Origin: Aliivibrio sp. EL58
GTDB taxonomy: Bacteria; Pseudomonadota; Gammaproteobacteria; Enterobacterales; Vibrionaceae
Direction: 5' to 3'
Assembly: GCF_900312675.1 (NCBI RefSeq)
Contig: NZ_OMPC01000001.1
Coordinates: forward strand, 285,140 to 349,139
Length of the DNA: 64,000 nt
The notes beneath the pieces were generated by a model. That model was not told where the DNA came from. It saw only the letters and a list, made by a program, of their open reading frames with translations, and did not search any database. Position 1 is the first letter of the stretch; every line of letters starts with the position of its first letter. Below, in pieces: positions 55,586 through 64,000 of the stretch. Both the position numbers and the translations under genes were made by a program.

Positions 55586-55921
55586 CTAATTGTTCAAATG
55601 ACTCTCCATTTGTTTTTTTATGTTGTTTAGTCCTTCAACTACGATATTTATTGTGTCTTTACTTGGTCTATTTTCTGTTTTAGCTGCCGCTTCAACCTCT
55701 TTAATCGCAGGTAAGATGTCCATCTCACATAAATTCCCTAAAGCACCTGAAAGCGTATGCGCAGTATGAAATAGCCCTGATAAATCATTTGCTTCATATT
55801 GTGCTAATATGGTATCACCCATTGCGGCATTATCGACAAGATACAACTCAAACAGCTGTTGAGTTATTTCTTTATCTCCATCGAACATTTCTTCTAATAT
55901 CTCTATATTAATCACTATCAC
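55586..55921 (-). CDS. Stand-alone HPt phosphotransfer protein
   Basis: 111 residues, all helical, with the HPt signature FHTAHTLSGALGNL; His55 is the expected phosphorylation site. The conserved Lys after His-x-Leu is replaced by Ser (HTLSG rather than HxLKG). It would shuttle phosphate between the hybrid kinase's receiver and a response regulator. Gene order HPt, hybrid kinase, receiver-GGDEF on one strand, with 41- and 44-bp gaps, suggests one relay operon that leads to c-di-GMP. Confidence 0.82.
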   Translation of the reverse strand: MIVINIEILEEMFDGDKEITQQLFELYLVDNAAMGDTILAQYEANDLSGLFHTAHTLSGALGNLCEMDILPAIKEVEAAAKTENRPSKDTINIVVEGLNNIKKQMESHLNN

Positions 55922-55994
55922 TAACCTATTAATTCAATACATATAATTACTATAGGACAGAACCTTCTATTATCCATAATAAATTCCCATAAAA

Positions 55995-56050
55995 AAGCCA
56001 TGAAAACACACGCTTTCATGGCTTAATAAGGGCAGTTTTACGCAGCCCTT
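55995..56050 (-). terminator. Terminator after the giant adhesin-like gene
   Basis: AAGCCATGAAA and TTTCATGGCTT (55995-56024) form an 11-bp stem followed on the minus strand by a T-run; a smaller AAGGGC/GCCCTT hairpin (56028-56050) lies between it and the stop codon. Confidence 0.8.
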
Positions 56051-56062
56051 TTATCTCTTGGG

Positions 56063-59000
56063 TTAAATTGATGTATCAATATCATGATTATGGTCTGATG
56101 ATGATTGAGAATCCGAATCGAAGCTACCTGAATCATCAGTAAAGTCGACTCCTTGTTCTTGGTTATCATCGTTCGTCCAACCTGTACCTCCAGATTCCAT
56201 ACTAGACATATCTGTTGGTTGCTCTTGAGTAGAGGCTTGCATTACATATTGCTCATCAACCTCAACTTCAACAGAACCGCTAGCACCGTCTATTGAGCTA
56301 CCCAATTCGTCATAACCTTGGAATTGGATCTCGCTAGTACCTTCGTAACCTTCTGGTAGTTCGACAGATACAGGCTGCTCTAGGTTGCCACTGATTGTGA
56401 AGCTACCATCACCGTTATCCAGTGCGTTGCTCACAGTAGCGCCTTCAGGTAAGCCAGACATATCAGCGTAATCAACCGATTCGTTACCACTCACCTCATC
56501 TGGAATCGAGATAGAGATGGTATCGCCCGGTGCCGCTGTTACATCTGCTGTACTATCTTCAGTTTCAGCATCTTGAGCTTGGTCATCAGCTTGTTGAGCC
56601 ACTTCCACTTGTTGCTCTTCTGTTGCTTGAGCAGCTTGGACTTGTGGTTCATCACTTTGTACTGAATCATCTTCAACTTGGATACTTAAGCTGTGACTTG
56701 ATACTTCACCGCCGTCGTTAACTTCAACATTCATCGCTAAATTGCCATCGAAGTCTTCGTTCGGCCAGTAAGTCCACTCACCTTCACCTGATTCGGCAAA
56801 GAAGCCAGCATCGTTCGCGTCTGCAACATCAACAACTTGTGCAGAATCACTCACGCCCAACTCATCCACCAGCTGTGCATCCGTGATAGTTAGTGAACCA
56901 TCATCAGCTAAGGTATAACCTTCACTCGCCGCCGCTTCATCTCCGCCTTGGATATCCACATTGAAGAAGCTTTCGATGCGATTTTCGCCATCGGTCGCTA
57001 TAAATCCAACTTGAACATCGCCGGTGTAGTCTTCAGCAGGTGTGAATTGATAGTTACCTTGATTATCGCTCTCAATTACGCCCTGACCTTCCATCAAGCT
57101 TACTGATTCAATGCTCAAGCTGTCGCCTTCTGCATCGCTCAGGTTCGCTAACATGTCTTCATCAGTGAACGATAAGGTAGCATCTGCTGCGATTTCCGTC
57201 GTCGTGATGCTGTTAACTTCTGGTGCTGCATTCTCTTGCGAGTCGCCTTCTTTCACGACTACGCCAGTTTGCTCATCATGAAGCACACCATCTTTATCAA
57301 CTACGTAAGCAATGTCTGCTTCGCCAGTGAAGCCTGGTGCTGGTGTGAACGTCCAAGTGCCATCGCCATTATCGACAATCTCACCTTGGCTGCGGTCGGC
57401 AAGATGAACCAGTTTCACTTCATCATCGCTGTCTGCATCCACATTCTCAGCCAATCCGATTAGATCTTCCGCAGTGAGGATAATTGAAGCACCCGCTACG
57501 GTTTCGAAATCACCCGTATCGATACCATCATCAAACGCTTCTGGCTCATCTCCGTAATCAACGGTTGTTGCACTTACGGTCACGAAGAACTCACCATGGA
57601 AGTCCTCAGGAGGCGTCATTTGAATGTTTGATATATCCCAGTCGAACAGGTCGATGTATTGACCCGGTTCGGTGATCATCACGGTATTCACACCATCGGT
57701 TACCTCGAATCCAACAGGGAAACCTGTCATCACCAAGTTGCTTAGTGTTTCTGAGTCATCGACTAGGCCAACGTTCAGTCCCAAGTGACCCGTTTCATCT
57801 TCACCGAACACCAATGGACCGTCATGGTCAGTTGAAATAACCGCGCCATCTGCGACAGGACGTACGAACACAGGAACATCGAGAACCGTTTCAAACTCAC
57901 CGTCACTCACAACCACTTGTAGGTCAGAAACGCCCGCAAAGTCGCCTGTTGGTGTAAATGTCCAAGTTCCATCACCGTTATCTGTTACTTCTCCGCCATC
58001 TTCACCGTCTGCGGTGATAATGCGAGAAACAACAAGGTCAGCGGTATCAATGTCACCAAACAAGTTCATCAAGTCGCCAGCATCGAAGGTGAACGCGCCA
58101 TCTTCGTTTGTGGTCATCATTGCGTTGCCGACGTTGAATGGTGCGTCGTTAACAGGAATGACATCCACATTCAGCGACCCATCAACCACTTCTTCACCGT
58201 CAGTAGCTTGATAACCCAGTTCTACTAAGCCATTGAAGTCTTGAGTAGTCACTAAGTGATACATGCCGTCTGGTTGCTGAGTTAAGGTCGCGTTCGCTGG
58301 AGCTCGAACCGTGATGCTCTCAATGCTGATCTCGTCGCCATCAAGGTCTGTTACTTGACCCGCGATGTAAGCAGGGTCAATCACCATGACCACATCTTCT
58401 TCGCCTCGCATCTCAATGGTTGGCGCTTCAGGTGCATCATTCACTGGCGTGACATCGATGTTGCCATCGACTGAAATAGTCTCTTGGCCATCGCTAACGT
58501 TAAACGTCATTGGCACATCGCCATTGAAGTTTTCGTTTGGCGTAAATGACCAAGTACCATCTTCGTTATCTAACAGCTCACCGAAGCTAGGGTCGATTTG
58601 TAGACCAGAAGCTGACAGCTCGTCTGCGGTGTTATCGATGTCGGTAGCTTGAGCCAACAACATGTCTTGTGTGATAAGAATGGTGCTGTCTTCGGCTGTG
58701 GTTAGTTGCACATCCTCAGATTCAGGTCCATCGTTCACAGCCAGAACTTCGATTCCTGCCGTTGTTGTTGCAGTTGCACCGTCATCATCGGTCACGACCA
58801 CATCTAGGCTGATGTTACCATTAAAGTTTTCGTTTGGTGCGAACGTTACCGAGCCATCTTCATTGTGAACCAAGATACCGTCTGCACCTGAGTAGCTCAC
58901 GCTATCAAGCGACACTTCACCATCAACATCAGAGCTATTAGCAATTAACTGCTCAGGGCTCAATGTGATGGTGCCATCTTCGTTCATTTGGTAAGACGTA

Positions 59001-62000
59001 GAACCCGCAACCGGCGCATCATTAACATCCGTTACCGTCACATCAATGTTGGCATCGACTGTCTCTGTGCCATCAGTCACTGTGAAGCCTAAGTTTACAT
59101 CGCCATTGAAGTTCTCGTTCGGAGCAAAGCTATAAGTGCCATCGCCATTGTCGGTGAACACACCCTCTGCGCCAGTGTAAGACACATCGGCAACTGAAAG
59201 CTCATCACCATCAATATCAGAAGCACCCGCTAGCAGTTGCTCGTCTGTAAAGGTAAGTGAACCATCTTCTTCAATGGTATAAGCGACATCTTCTACAACC
59301 GCGATGTCATTCACTGGATTCACTGTAAGGTCGGCCGTTGCAACAACCGTTTCAGTACCATCAGAAACATCGAAGCTTAGGTCAATATCGCTATTAAAGT
59401 CGGCATCCGGGGTAATGGTAAATGAACCATCATCGTTTGCCGTAACGGTAGCGTTATCACCTGCGGTTAGGTTGGCAGCGGTAAGATCATCACCGTCCAC
59501 ATCTGATGCTTGAGCAAGTAGCTGCTCTTGGCTTAGCGTGATTGAACCATCTTCATCCACTGAGTAAGCCAAGTCACCCGATACTGGTGCGTCATTAACA
59601 GCAATGACTTCAATACCAGCGGTAGTCTGAGCCGTTGCACCGTCGTCATCAATAACCGTCACATCAAGATTGATGTCGCCGTTAAAGTTTTCGTTTGGTG
59701 CGAACGTTACCGAGCCATCTTCATTGTGAACCAAGATACCGTCTGCACCTGAGTAGCTCACGCTATCAAGCGACACTTCACCGTCAACATCGGAGCTATT
59801 AGCAATTAACTGCTCAGGGCTCAATGTGATGGTGCCATCTTCGTTCATTTGGTAAGACGTAGAACCCGCAACCGGCGCATCATTAACATCCGTTACCGTC
59901 ACATCAATGTTAGCATCGACTGTCTCTGTGCCATCAGTCACTGTGAAGCCTAAGTTTACATCGCCATTGAAGTTCTCGTTCGGAGCAAAGCTATAAGTGC
60001 CATCGCCATTGTCGGTGAACACCCCCTCTGCGCCAGTGTATGTCACACCTTCGACTGTTAGGTCATCACCTTCTACATCCGTTGCACCCGTTAACAGGTC
60101 AGCGTCAGTGAAGTTAAGAACCCCATCTTCACCAATAGTGAATGCTTGGTCTTGCGGCACTGGTGCATCATTGACTGGTGTTACCGTCAAGTCTAAGCCG
60201 GCAGCAACCATGTCTTCCCCATCGGTGACATCGTAGCTAAATTCGATATTACCGTTGAAGTTTTCACTTGGTGTAATGGTGAAACTGCCATCGTCGTTCA
60301 TTTGAACGGTCGCATTTTCATCATTGGTGGTTAGGTTGATTGCTGATAGGTCATCACCATCAATGTCAACAGCGTGTTCTAGCAACTGCTCTTGAGTTAG
60401 CGTGATGCTGTTGTCTTCGGCTGTAACGGCACTGATATCACCATCAACTTCTGGAGCATCATTCGCTGGCGATATATGAATCGTCACATCTTGTGTTGCC
60501 GTTGCGGTGGTGCCCCTATCAACATCAGTCGATGTCGCATTAACGGTTAGTACCACATCACCATTGAAGTCACCTGAAGGGATAAACTCTAGCCCTTCTA
60601 GCTCGCTAGGTTGCAATGACCAAGTGCCATCACCGTTATCAATACCTGCAGAAAGTGAGCTGCCTTCTGGCACATCTTCAATCAAGATAGCAAGGTTTTC
60701 TGAGCCATCGGTATCGGTTAGAGCGGCATCAATATCAAGTGGTACAGGCGTATCTTCGGTACCAATGATTTGGTAGTCCGCGTCAGACACTGTGATTTCG
60801 ATGTTATCGATACCAAACGACTCGTCAATCACGCTTTGATTCAGGGTTGAACCAAAGCCTAATTCAAGTTGGCCGTCTTCAACGGGTACCGTTAGGTTGA
60901 TTTGGTGTGCTTGGTCGTTCCAATCACTGAAACCTTCACCTTGCGATACGCCGTGAACGACTTCACCGACTTCATTGCCCTCTGAATCGTACAACGTTGT
61001 CATGCCATCTTCGGTACGGAACGCTAAGTTATCTAACGAGGTAAGCTCTTCGCCACCGACAAAGATTTGGAACGACTCACCATCCCAAGAGTCTATTTCG
61101 TAGAAACTGAACGAGATATTAACTTCGCTCACATCACTTGGAATGTCGTAAGTTTTGCTTACGGCCTCCTCGCCACCAGTGCCACCAATACGACCTAGCA
61201 TGTCACCAGATTCGAAGCCTTGTGAGCTTTCAGTACCGGTATTCCAACCGTTTGAGCCAGACTCGAAGTTGTCAGAAGCAATCACTAGGTCAGAAGCAAT
61301 CGACAGCTCTGGCATATCAACCACAGATTGAACATCAATCGTCGCTTCTGCTGGTACTGTCGCTGTACCGTCATTCACGTCGAACGTCACATTCACATTA
61401 CCGTCGAAGTTTTCATTCGGTGCGAATGTGTAAGTCCCGTCGCCGTTATCAACCAAAGTACCGCTATCTGAAGCAACATTTTCAACCGATAGGTTATCGC
61501 CATCAATGTCGCCCGCATTTTGCAGCAGTTGCTCTTCAGTGAAGGTAAAGCTGGTGTCTTCTTGAGTCACAAATTGTGGCTCACCGACTGTTGGCAAGTC
61601 ATTAACTGGGTTAACCGTTAGGTCAGCCGTTGCTTGAAGCGTCGCATCACCATCGGTAATGTCGAAGTTCAAATCAATGTCGCCATTGAAGTTAGCATCT
61701 GGCGTGATAGTGAAACTACCATCATCGTTTGCTGTAACTGTCGCATCACCACCAACGGTTAGGTTAGCCGCTGTTAAGTCATCGCCGTCAACATCACTCG
61801 CTTGAGCAAGTAATTGCTCTTGGCTCAAAGTAATTGAGCCATCTTCGTCCACGCTGTACGCCAAGTCGCCCGATACCGGAGCATCGTTAACAGGCAGAAC
61901 ATCAATGCTTGCGTTGGTCGCTACGGTTGCGCCTTCTTCATCAGTAACGACAACATCAAGGCTTACATCGCCATCGAAGTTAGCGTTAGGTGCGAAGCTG

Positions 62001-64000
62001 AATGTTCCGTCACCATTGTCGGTAAAGATACCGTCTGAACCTGTGTAGTTAACGCTATCAATCGCCACTTCACCTTCGATATCAGAAGCGTTCGCCAACA
62101 GTTGCTCTGAACTGATGGTGATAACTTCGTCCTCGTTGACTGAGTAGCTCGTTGAGCCTGCGATTGGTGGATCGTTCACCTCAAGTACAGTAATACCCGC
62201 GGTGGTCGCTTCAGTTGCACCCTCTTCATCAGTTACGACAACATCAAGGCTAACTTCGCCGTTGAAGTTTTCGTTTGGTAAGAAGGTGTAAGTACCGTCA
62301 CCGTTGTCTTCAAAGACACCGTCACCGCCAGTGTAAGTCACACTATCGACGGCCACATCACCTTCAATGTCCGAAGAGTTAGCAAGTAGTTGCTCGTCGC
62401 TGATGGTAATTGAGTTGTCTTCATGAACGGTGTAAGACGTGCTACCTGCAACCGGTGGATCGTTCTCAGGCGTCACGCTCACATCAATGTTAGCTTGAAC
62501 CGTATCCGTGCCATCTGATACATCAAAGCTGAAGTTCACATCACCATTGAAGTTCTCGTTTGGCGCAAAGCTGTAGCTTCCGTCGCCATTATCAGTAAGA
62601 ACACCGTCGGCACCTGTGTAAGTAACGCCTTCAACCGATAGGTCATCCCCATCAATATCAGTAGCACCTGTCAGCAAGTCTTCATCAGTGAAGTTCAAGA
62701 TGCCGTCTTCGCCAATGCTGAACGTTTGATCTTGTGGTTGTGGAAGGTCATTAACTGGATTAACGGTTAGGTCAGCCGTCGCAACAAGCGTATCTGCACC
62801 GTCGCTAATGTCGAACGTTAGGTCAATGTCACCATTGAAGTTCGCATCTGGCGTAATGGTAAAACTGCCGTCATCGTTAGCAACAACCGTCGCGTCTCCA
62901 TCAACAATCAAGTTAGAAGCAGTAAGGTCATCACCATCCACATCACTTGCTTGAGAAAGAAGCTGCGCTTGGCTCAAGGTAATCGAACCGTCTTCCCCAA
63001 CGCTGTATGCTAGGCCGCCTGATACTGGAACATCGTTGATTGGTAAGACATCAACCGTAATAACAGTATCAACTTGAGCGCCGTCTTCATCTTGAATGGT
63101 TACATCCAATTGCACTTGGCCATTGAAGTTTTCATTCGGTGCGAAGCTACATGTACCATCACCATTAATTGAGAAGATGCCGTCTGGACCGTCGTAGTTG
63201 ATCTCAACAAGCTCAACATCACCTTCAATATCAGATGCGTTCAGCAGAACTTGAGACTCACTGAAAGTCAGTACTGAATCTTCATCGATAGTGTATGACG
63301 TTGGGCCAGCAACTGGCGGATCGTTCACTTCTAGAACCGTAATGCCCGCTGTAGTCGATACGGCTGCATCGTCTTCATCCACAACAACCACATCAAGGCT
63401 AACTTCGCCATTGAAGTTCTCGTTTGGAGAGAAGGTATATGTGCCGTCACCGTTGATTTCCAGAACACCATCGCTACCACTGTAAGTCACGCTATCAATC
63501 GCCACTTCGCCTTCGATATCCGAAGAGTTCGCTAGCAATTGTTCGTTACTGATCGTAATAGAGTTGTCTTCATGAACCGTGTAAGACGTGCTACCCGCAA
63601 CCGGTGGATCATTCTCTGGCGTCACGCTCACATCAATGTTAGCGGTTACCGTATCGGTACCATCTGATACATTAAACGAGAAGTTCACATCGCCATTGAA
63701 GTTTTCATTTGGTGCGAAGCTGTATGTGCCATCGCCATTATCAGTTAGGACACCGTCTGTTCCAGTGTACGTTACACCTTCAACACTTAGGTCGTCTCCC
63801 TCAATGTCCGTCGCACCTGTTAATAGGTCTTGGTCATTGAAAGTTAACACACCATCTTCGCCGACTGTGAATGTCTGGTCTTGTGCTTCTGGACCATCGT
63901 TCACTGGTGAAACCGTTAACTCAAGGTTGGTAGAGACAACATCATCACCATCAGACACATCAAACGTAAAGCTAACATCGCCATTGAAATCAGCATCTGG
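56063..64000 (-). CDS. Giant tandem-repeat adhesin-like protein (5' end beyond the right edge)
   Basis: The frame is open through the right edge of the window, so at least 2645 residues are seen and the N-terminus and start are missing. It is built of about 20 cadherin/Ig-like repeats of roughly 95 residues, each with E-D-x-x-x-x-x-x-x-Q-LL near the start, DNGDGTYSFAPNENFNGDV in the middle and a VNDxP-type junction. These fit the tandem-95 repeats of large surface or secreted adhesins and their Ca-binding loops. A different, jelly-roll-like segment interrupts the array (about 60785-61320). The C-terminus is a Q/E/A-rich linker, one more beta domain and an acidic, Ser/Asp-rich tail with no RTX nonapeptides. 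GC content and codon use look higher than in neighbours. Role in attachment or biofilm is inferred. Confidence 0.85.
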   Translation of the reverse strand, partial: PDADFNGDVSFTFDVSDGDDVVSTNLELTVSPVNDGPEAQDQTFTVGEDGVLTFNDQDLLTGATDIEGDDLSVEGVTYTGTDGVLTDNGDGTYSFAPNENFNGDVNFSFNVSDGTDTVTANIDVSVTPENDPPVAGSTSYTVHEDNSITISNEQLLANSSDIEGEVAIDSVTYSGSDGVLEINGDGTYTFSPNENFNGEVSLDVVVVDEDDAAVSTTAGITVLEVNDPPVAGPTSYTIDEDSVLTFSESQVLLNASDIEGDVELVEINYDGPDGIFSINGDGTCSFAPNENFNGQVQLDVTIQDEDGAQVDTVITVDVLPINDVPVSGGLAYSVGEDGSITLSQAQLLSQASDVDGDDLTASNLIVDGDATVVANDDGSFTITPDANFNGDIDLTFDISDGADTLVATADLTVNPVNDLPQPQDQTFSIGEDGILNFTDEDLLTGATDIDGDDLSVEGVTYTGADGVLTDNGDGSYSFAPNENFNGDVNFSFDVSDGTDTVQANIDVSVTPENDPPVAGSTSYTVHEDNSITISDEQLLANSSDIEGDVAVDSVTYTGGDGVFEDNGDGTYTFLPNENFNGEVSLDVVVTDEEGATEATTAGITVLEVNDPPIAGSTSYSVNEDEVITISSEQLLANASDIEGEVAIDSVNYTGSDGIFTDNGDGTFSFAPNANFDGDVSLDVVVTDEEGATVATNASIDVLPVNDAPVSGDLAYSVDEDGSITLSQEQLLAQASDVDGDDLTAANLTVGGDATVTANDDGSFTITPDANFNGDIDLNFDITDGDATLQATADLTVNPVNDLPTVGEPQFVTQEDTSFTFTEEQLLQNAGDIDGDNLSVENVASDSGTLVDNGDGTYTFAPNENFDGNVNVTFDVNDGTATVPAEATIDVQSVVDMPELSIASDLVIASDNFESGSNGWNTGTESSQGFESGDMLGRIGGTGGEEAVSKTYDIPSDVSEVNISFSFYEIDSWDGESFQIFVGGEELTSLDNLAFRTEDGMTTLYDSEGNEVGEVVHGVSQGEGFSDWNDQAHQINLTVPVEDGQLELGFGSTLNQSVIDESFGIDNIEITVSDADYQIIGTEDTPVPLDIDAALTDTDGSENLAILIEDVPEGSSLSAGIDNGDGTWSLQPSELEGLEFIPSGDFNGDVVLTVNATSTDVDRGTTATATQDVTIHISPANDAPEVDGDISAVTAEDNSITLTQEQLLEHAVDIDGDDLSAINLTTNDENATVQMNDDGSFTITPSENFNGNIEFSYDVTDGEDMVAAGLDLTVTPVNDAPVPQDQAFTIGEDGVLNFTDADLLTGATDVEGDDLTVEGVTYTGAEGVFTDNGDGTYSFAPNENFNGDVNLGFTVTDGTETVDANIDVTVTDVNDAPVAGSTSYQMNEDGTITLSPEQLIANSSDVDGEVSLDSVSYSGADGILVHNEDGSVTFAPNENFNGDINLDVTVIDDDGATAQTTAGIEVIAVNDAPVSGDLAYSVDEDGSITLSQEQLLAQASDVDGDDLTAANLTAGDNATVTANDDGSFTITPDADFNSDIDLSFDVSDGTETVVATADLTVNPVNDIAVVEDVAYTIEEDGSLTFTDEQLLAGASDIDGDELSVADVSYTGAEGVFTDNGDGTYSFAPNENFNGDVNLGFTVTDGTETVDANIDVTVTDVNDAPVAGSTSYQMNEDGTITLSPEQLIANSSDVDGEVSLDSVSYSGADGILVHNEDGSVTFAPNENFNGNISLDVVVTDDDGATATTTAGIEVLAVNDGPESEDVQLTTAEDSTILITQDMLLAQATDIDNTADELSASGLQIDPSFGELLDNEDGTWSFTPNENFNGDVPMTFNVSDGQETISVDGNIDVTPVNDAPEAPTIEMRGEEDVVMVIDPAYIAGQVTDLDGDEISIESITVRAPANATLTQQPDGMYHLVTTQDFNGLVELGYQATDGEEVVDGSLNVDVIPVNDAPFNVGNAMMTTNEDGAFTFDAGDLMNLFGDIDTADLVVSRIITADGEDGGEVTDNGDGTWTFTPTGDFAGVSDLQVVVSDGEFETVLDVPVFVRPVADGAVISTDHDGPLVFGEDETGHLGLNVGLVDDSETLSNLVMTGFPVGFEVTDGVNTVMITEPGQYIDLFDWDISNIQMTPPEDFHGEFFVTVSATTVDYGDEPEAFDDGIDTGDFETVAGASIILTAEDLIGLAENVDADSDDEVKLVHLADRSQGEIVDNGDGTWTFTPAPGFTGEADIAYVVDKDGVLHDEQTGVVVKEGDSQENAAPEVNSITTTEIAADATLSFTDEDMLANLSDAEGDSLSIESVSLMEGQGVIESDNQGNYQFTPAEDYTGDVQVGFIATDGENRIESFFNVDIQGGDEAAASEGYTLADDGSLTITDAQLVDELGVSDSAQVVDVADANDAGFFAESGEGEWTYWPNEDFDGNLAMNVEVNDGGEVSSHSLSIQVEDDSVQSDEPQVQAAQATEEQQVEVAQQADDQAQDAETEDSTADVTAAPGDTISISIPDEVSGNESVDYADMSGLPEGATVSNALDNGDGSFTISGNLEQPVSVELPEGYEGTSEIQFQGYDELGSSIDGASGSVEVEVDEQYVMQASTQEQPTDMSSMESGGTGWTNDDNQEQGVDFTDDSGSFDSDSQSSSDHNHDIDTSI
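58821..59179 (-). repeat. Near-identical direct repeat, copy 1
   Basis: 359 bases repeated at 59682-60040 with an offset of exactly 861 bases (287 codons, three repeat units). Only a handful of differences were seen by eye (for example CACCATCAACATCAGAG versus CACCGTCAACATCGGAG). Much closer than the other repeat units, which points to recent duplication or gene conversion. Confidence 0.85.
59682..60040 (-). repeat. Near-identical direct repeat, copy 2
   Basis: Partner of 58821-59179. Both copies begin at TTAAAGTTTTCGTTTGGTGC and end at GCGCCAGTGTA, after which they diverge. Confidence 0.85.

Noticed and set aside
56530..63485. Many plus-strand open frames of 60-134 codons opposite the giant repeat gene
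   Set aside because: They recur with the repeats, are rich in Ser/Pro/Thr as expected from the antisense of Asp/Gly-rich repeats, and lack ribosome sites.
58821..63958. Regularly spaced repeats that might suggest a CRISPR array
   Set aside because: The repeats are about 290 bases long, stay in one reading frame and encode beta-repeat domains; there are no short palindromic repeats or cas genes.

Overview
The window looks like a chromosomal segment of a low-GC marine gammaproteobacterium of the Vibrionaceae, most likely Aliivibrio or a close Vibrio. The basis is AT-rich intergenic DNA, a Vibrio-type chitobiase, PotE/SpeF, a DmeF-type exporter, a YnfM/LysR pair and tRNAs close to the E. coli forms. 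The species is not determined, and no database search was possible.

Left part (1-7.2 kb): the 5' end of a periplasmic-binding protein on the minus strand, led by a cobalamin riboswitch; a small membrane protein; a cobalamin-adenosyltransferase-like protein; a CACHE-type GGDEF protein; a divergent MFS transporter/LysR pair; and an exported MORN-like repeat protein. A very AT-rich accessory stretch follows (7.2-12.5 kb). It has a Mor-type (phage Mu-like) regulator facing a three-gene DUF2589 operon, then an anchored MltF-like lytic transglycosylase and a lipoprotein alpha/beta-hydrolase. I do not recognise this as a described system. Next come potE-speF (ornithine decarboxylation), an unknown Zn-ribbon protein and a chemoreceptor with two CHASE3-like segments.

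Centre (19.1-47.7 kb): a large glycosaminoglycan (chondroitin sulfate/hyaluronan type) utilisation locus. A PL8 lyase, a KdgM-type porin, one Sec-exported and one Tat-lipoprotein sulfatase and their radical-SAM maturase act outside the cytoplasm or serve the exported enzymes. AgaVWEF (a mannose-family PTS) is the only inner-membrane sugar transporter in the locus. A GH88/105 hydrolase without a signal peptide would split unsaturated disaccharides in the cytoplasm. KduI, KduD, KdgK and Eda take the unsaturated uronate to pyruvate and glyceraldehyde-3-P. AgaA/NagA, AgaS and KbaZ/KbaY take GalNAc-6-P toward tagatose-1,6-bisphosphate and trioses; no tagatose-6-P kinase is visible. A DeoR-type AgaR and arrays of TTTC-type pentamers at three promoter regions suggest one regulon. 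A Tat molybdoenzyme fused to a cytochrome c domain, and a metal-transport island (MarR/DmeF and FTR1), sit inside the locus. Near-identical hairpin terminators lie at both outer edges.

Right part (47.7-64 kb): chitobiase, a DUF1097 membrane protein, a three-tRNA cluster (Ser-TGA, Thr-TGT, Asn-GTT, minus strand), then a signalling group: a response regulator-GGDEF protein, a hybrid histidine kinase broken by a one-base frameshift at its H-box, and a stand-alone HPt protein. The window ends inside a giant tandem-repeat, adhesin-like gene whose 5' end lies beyond the right edge.
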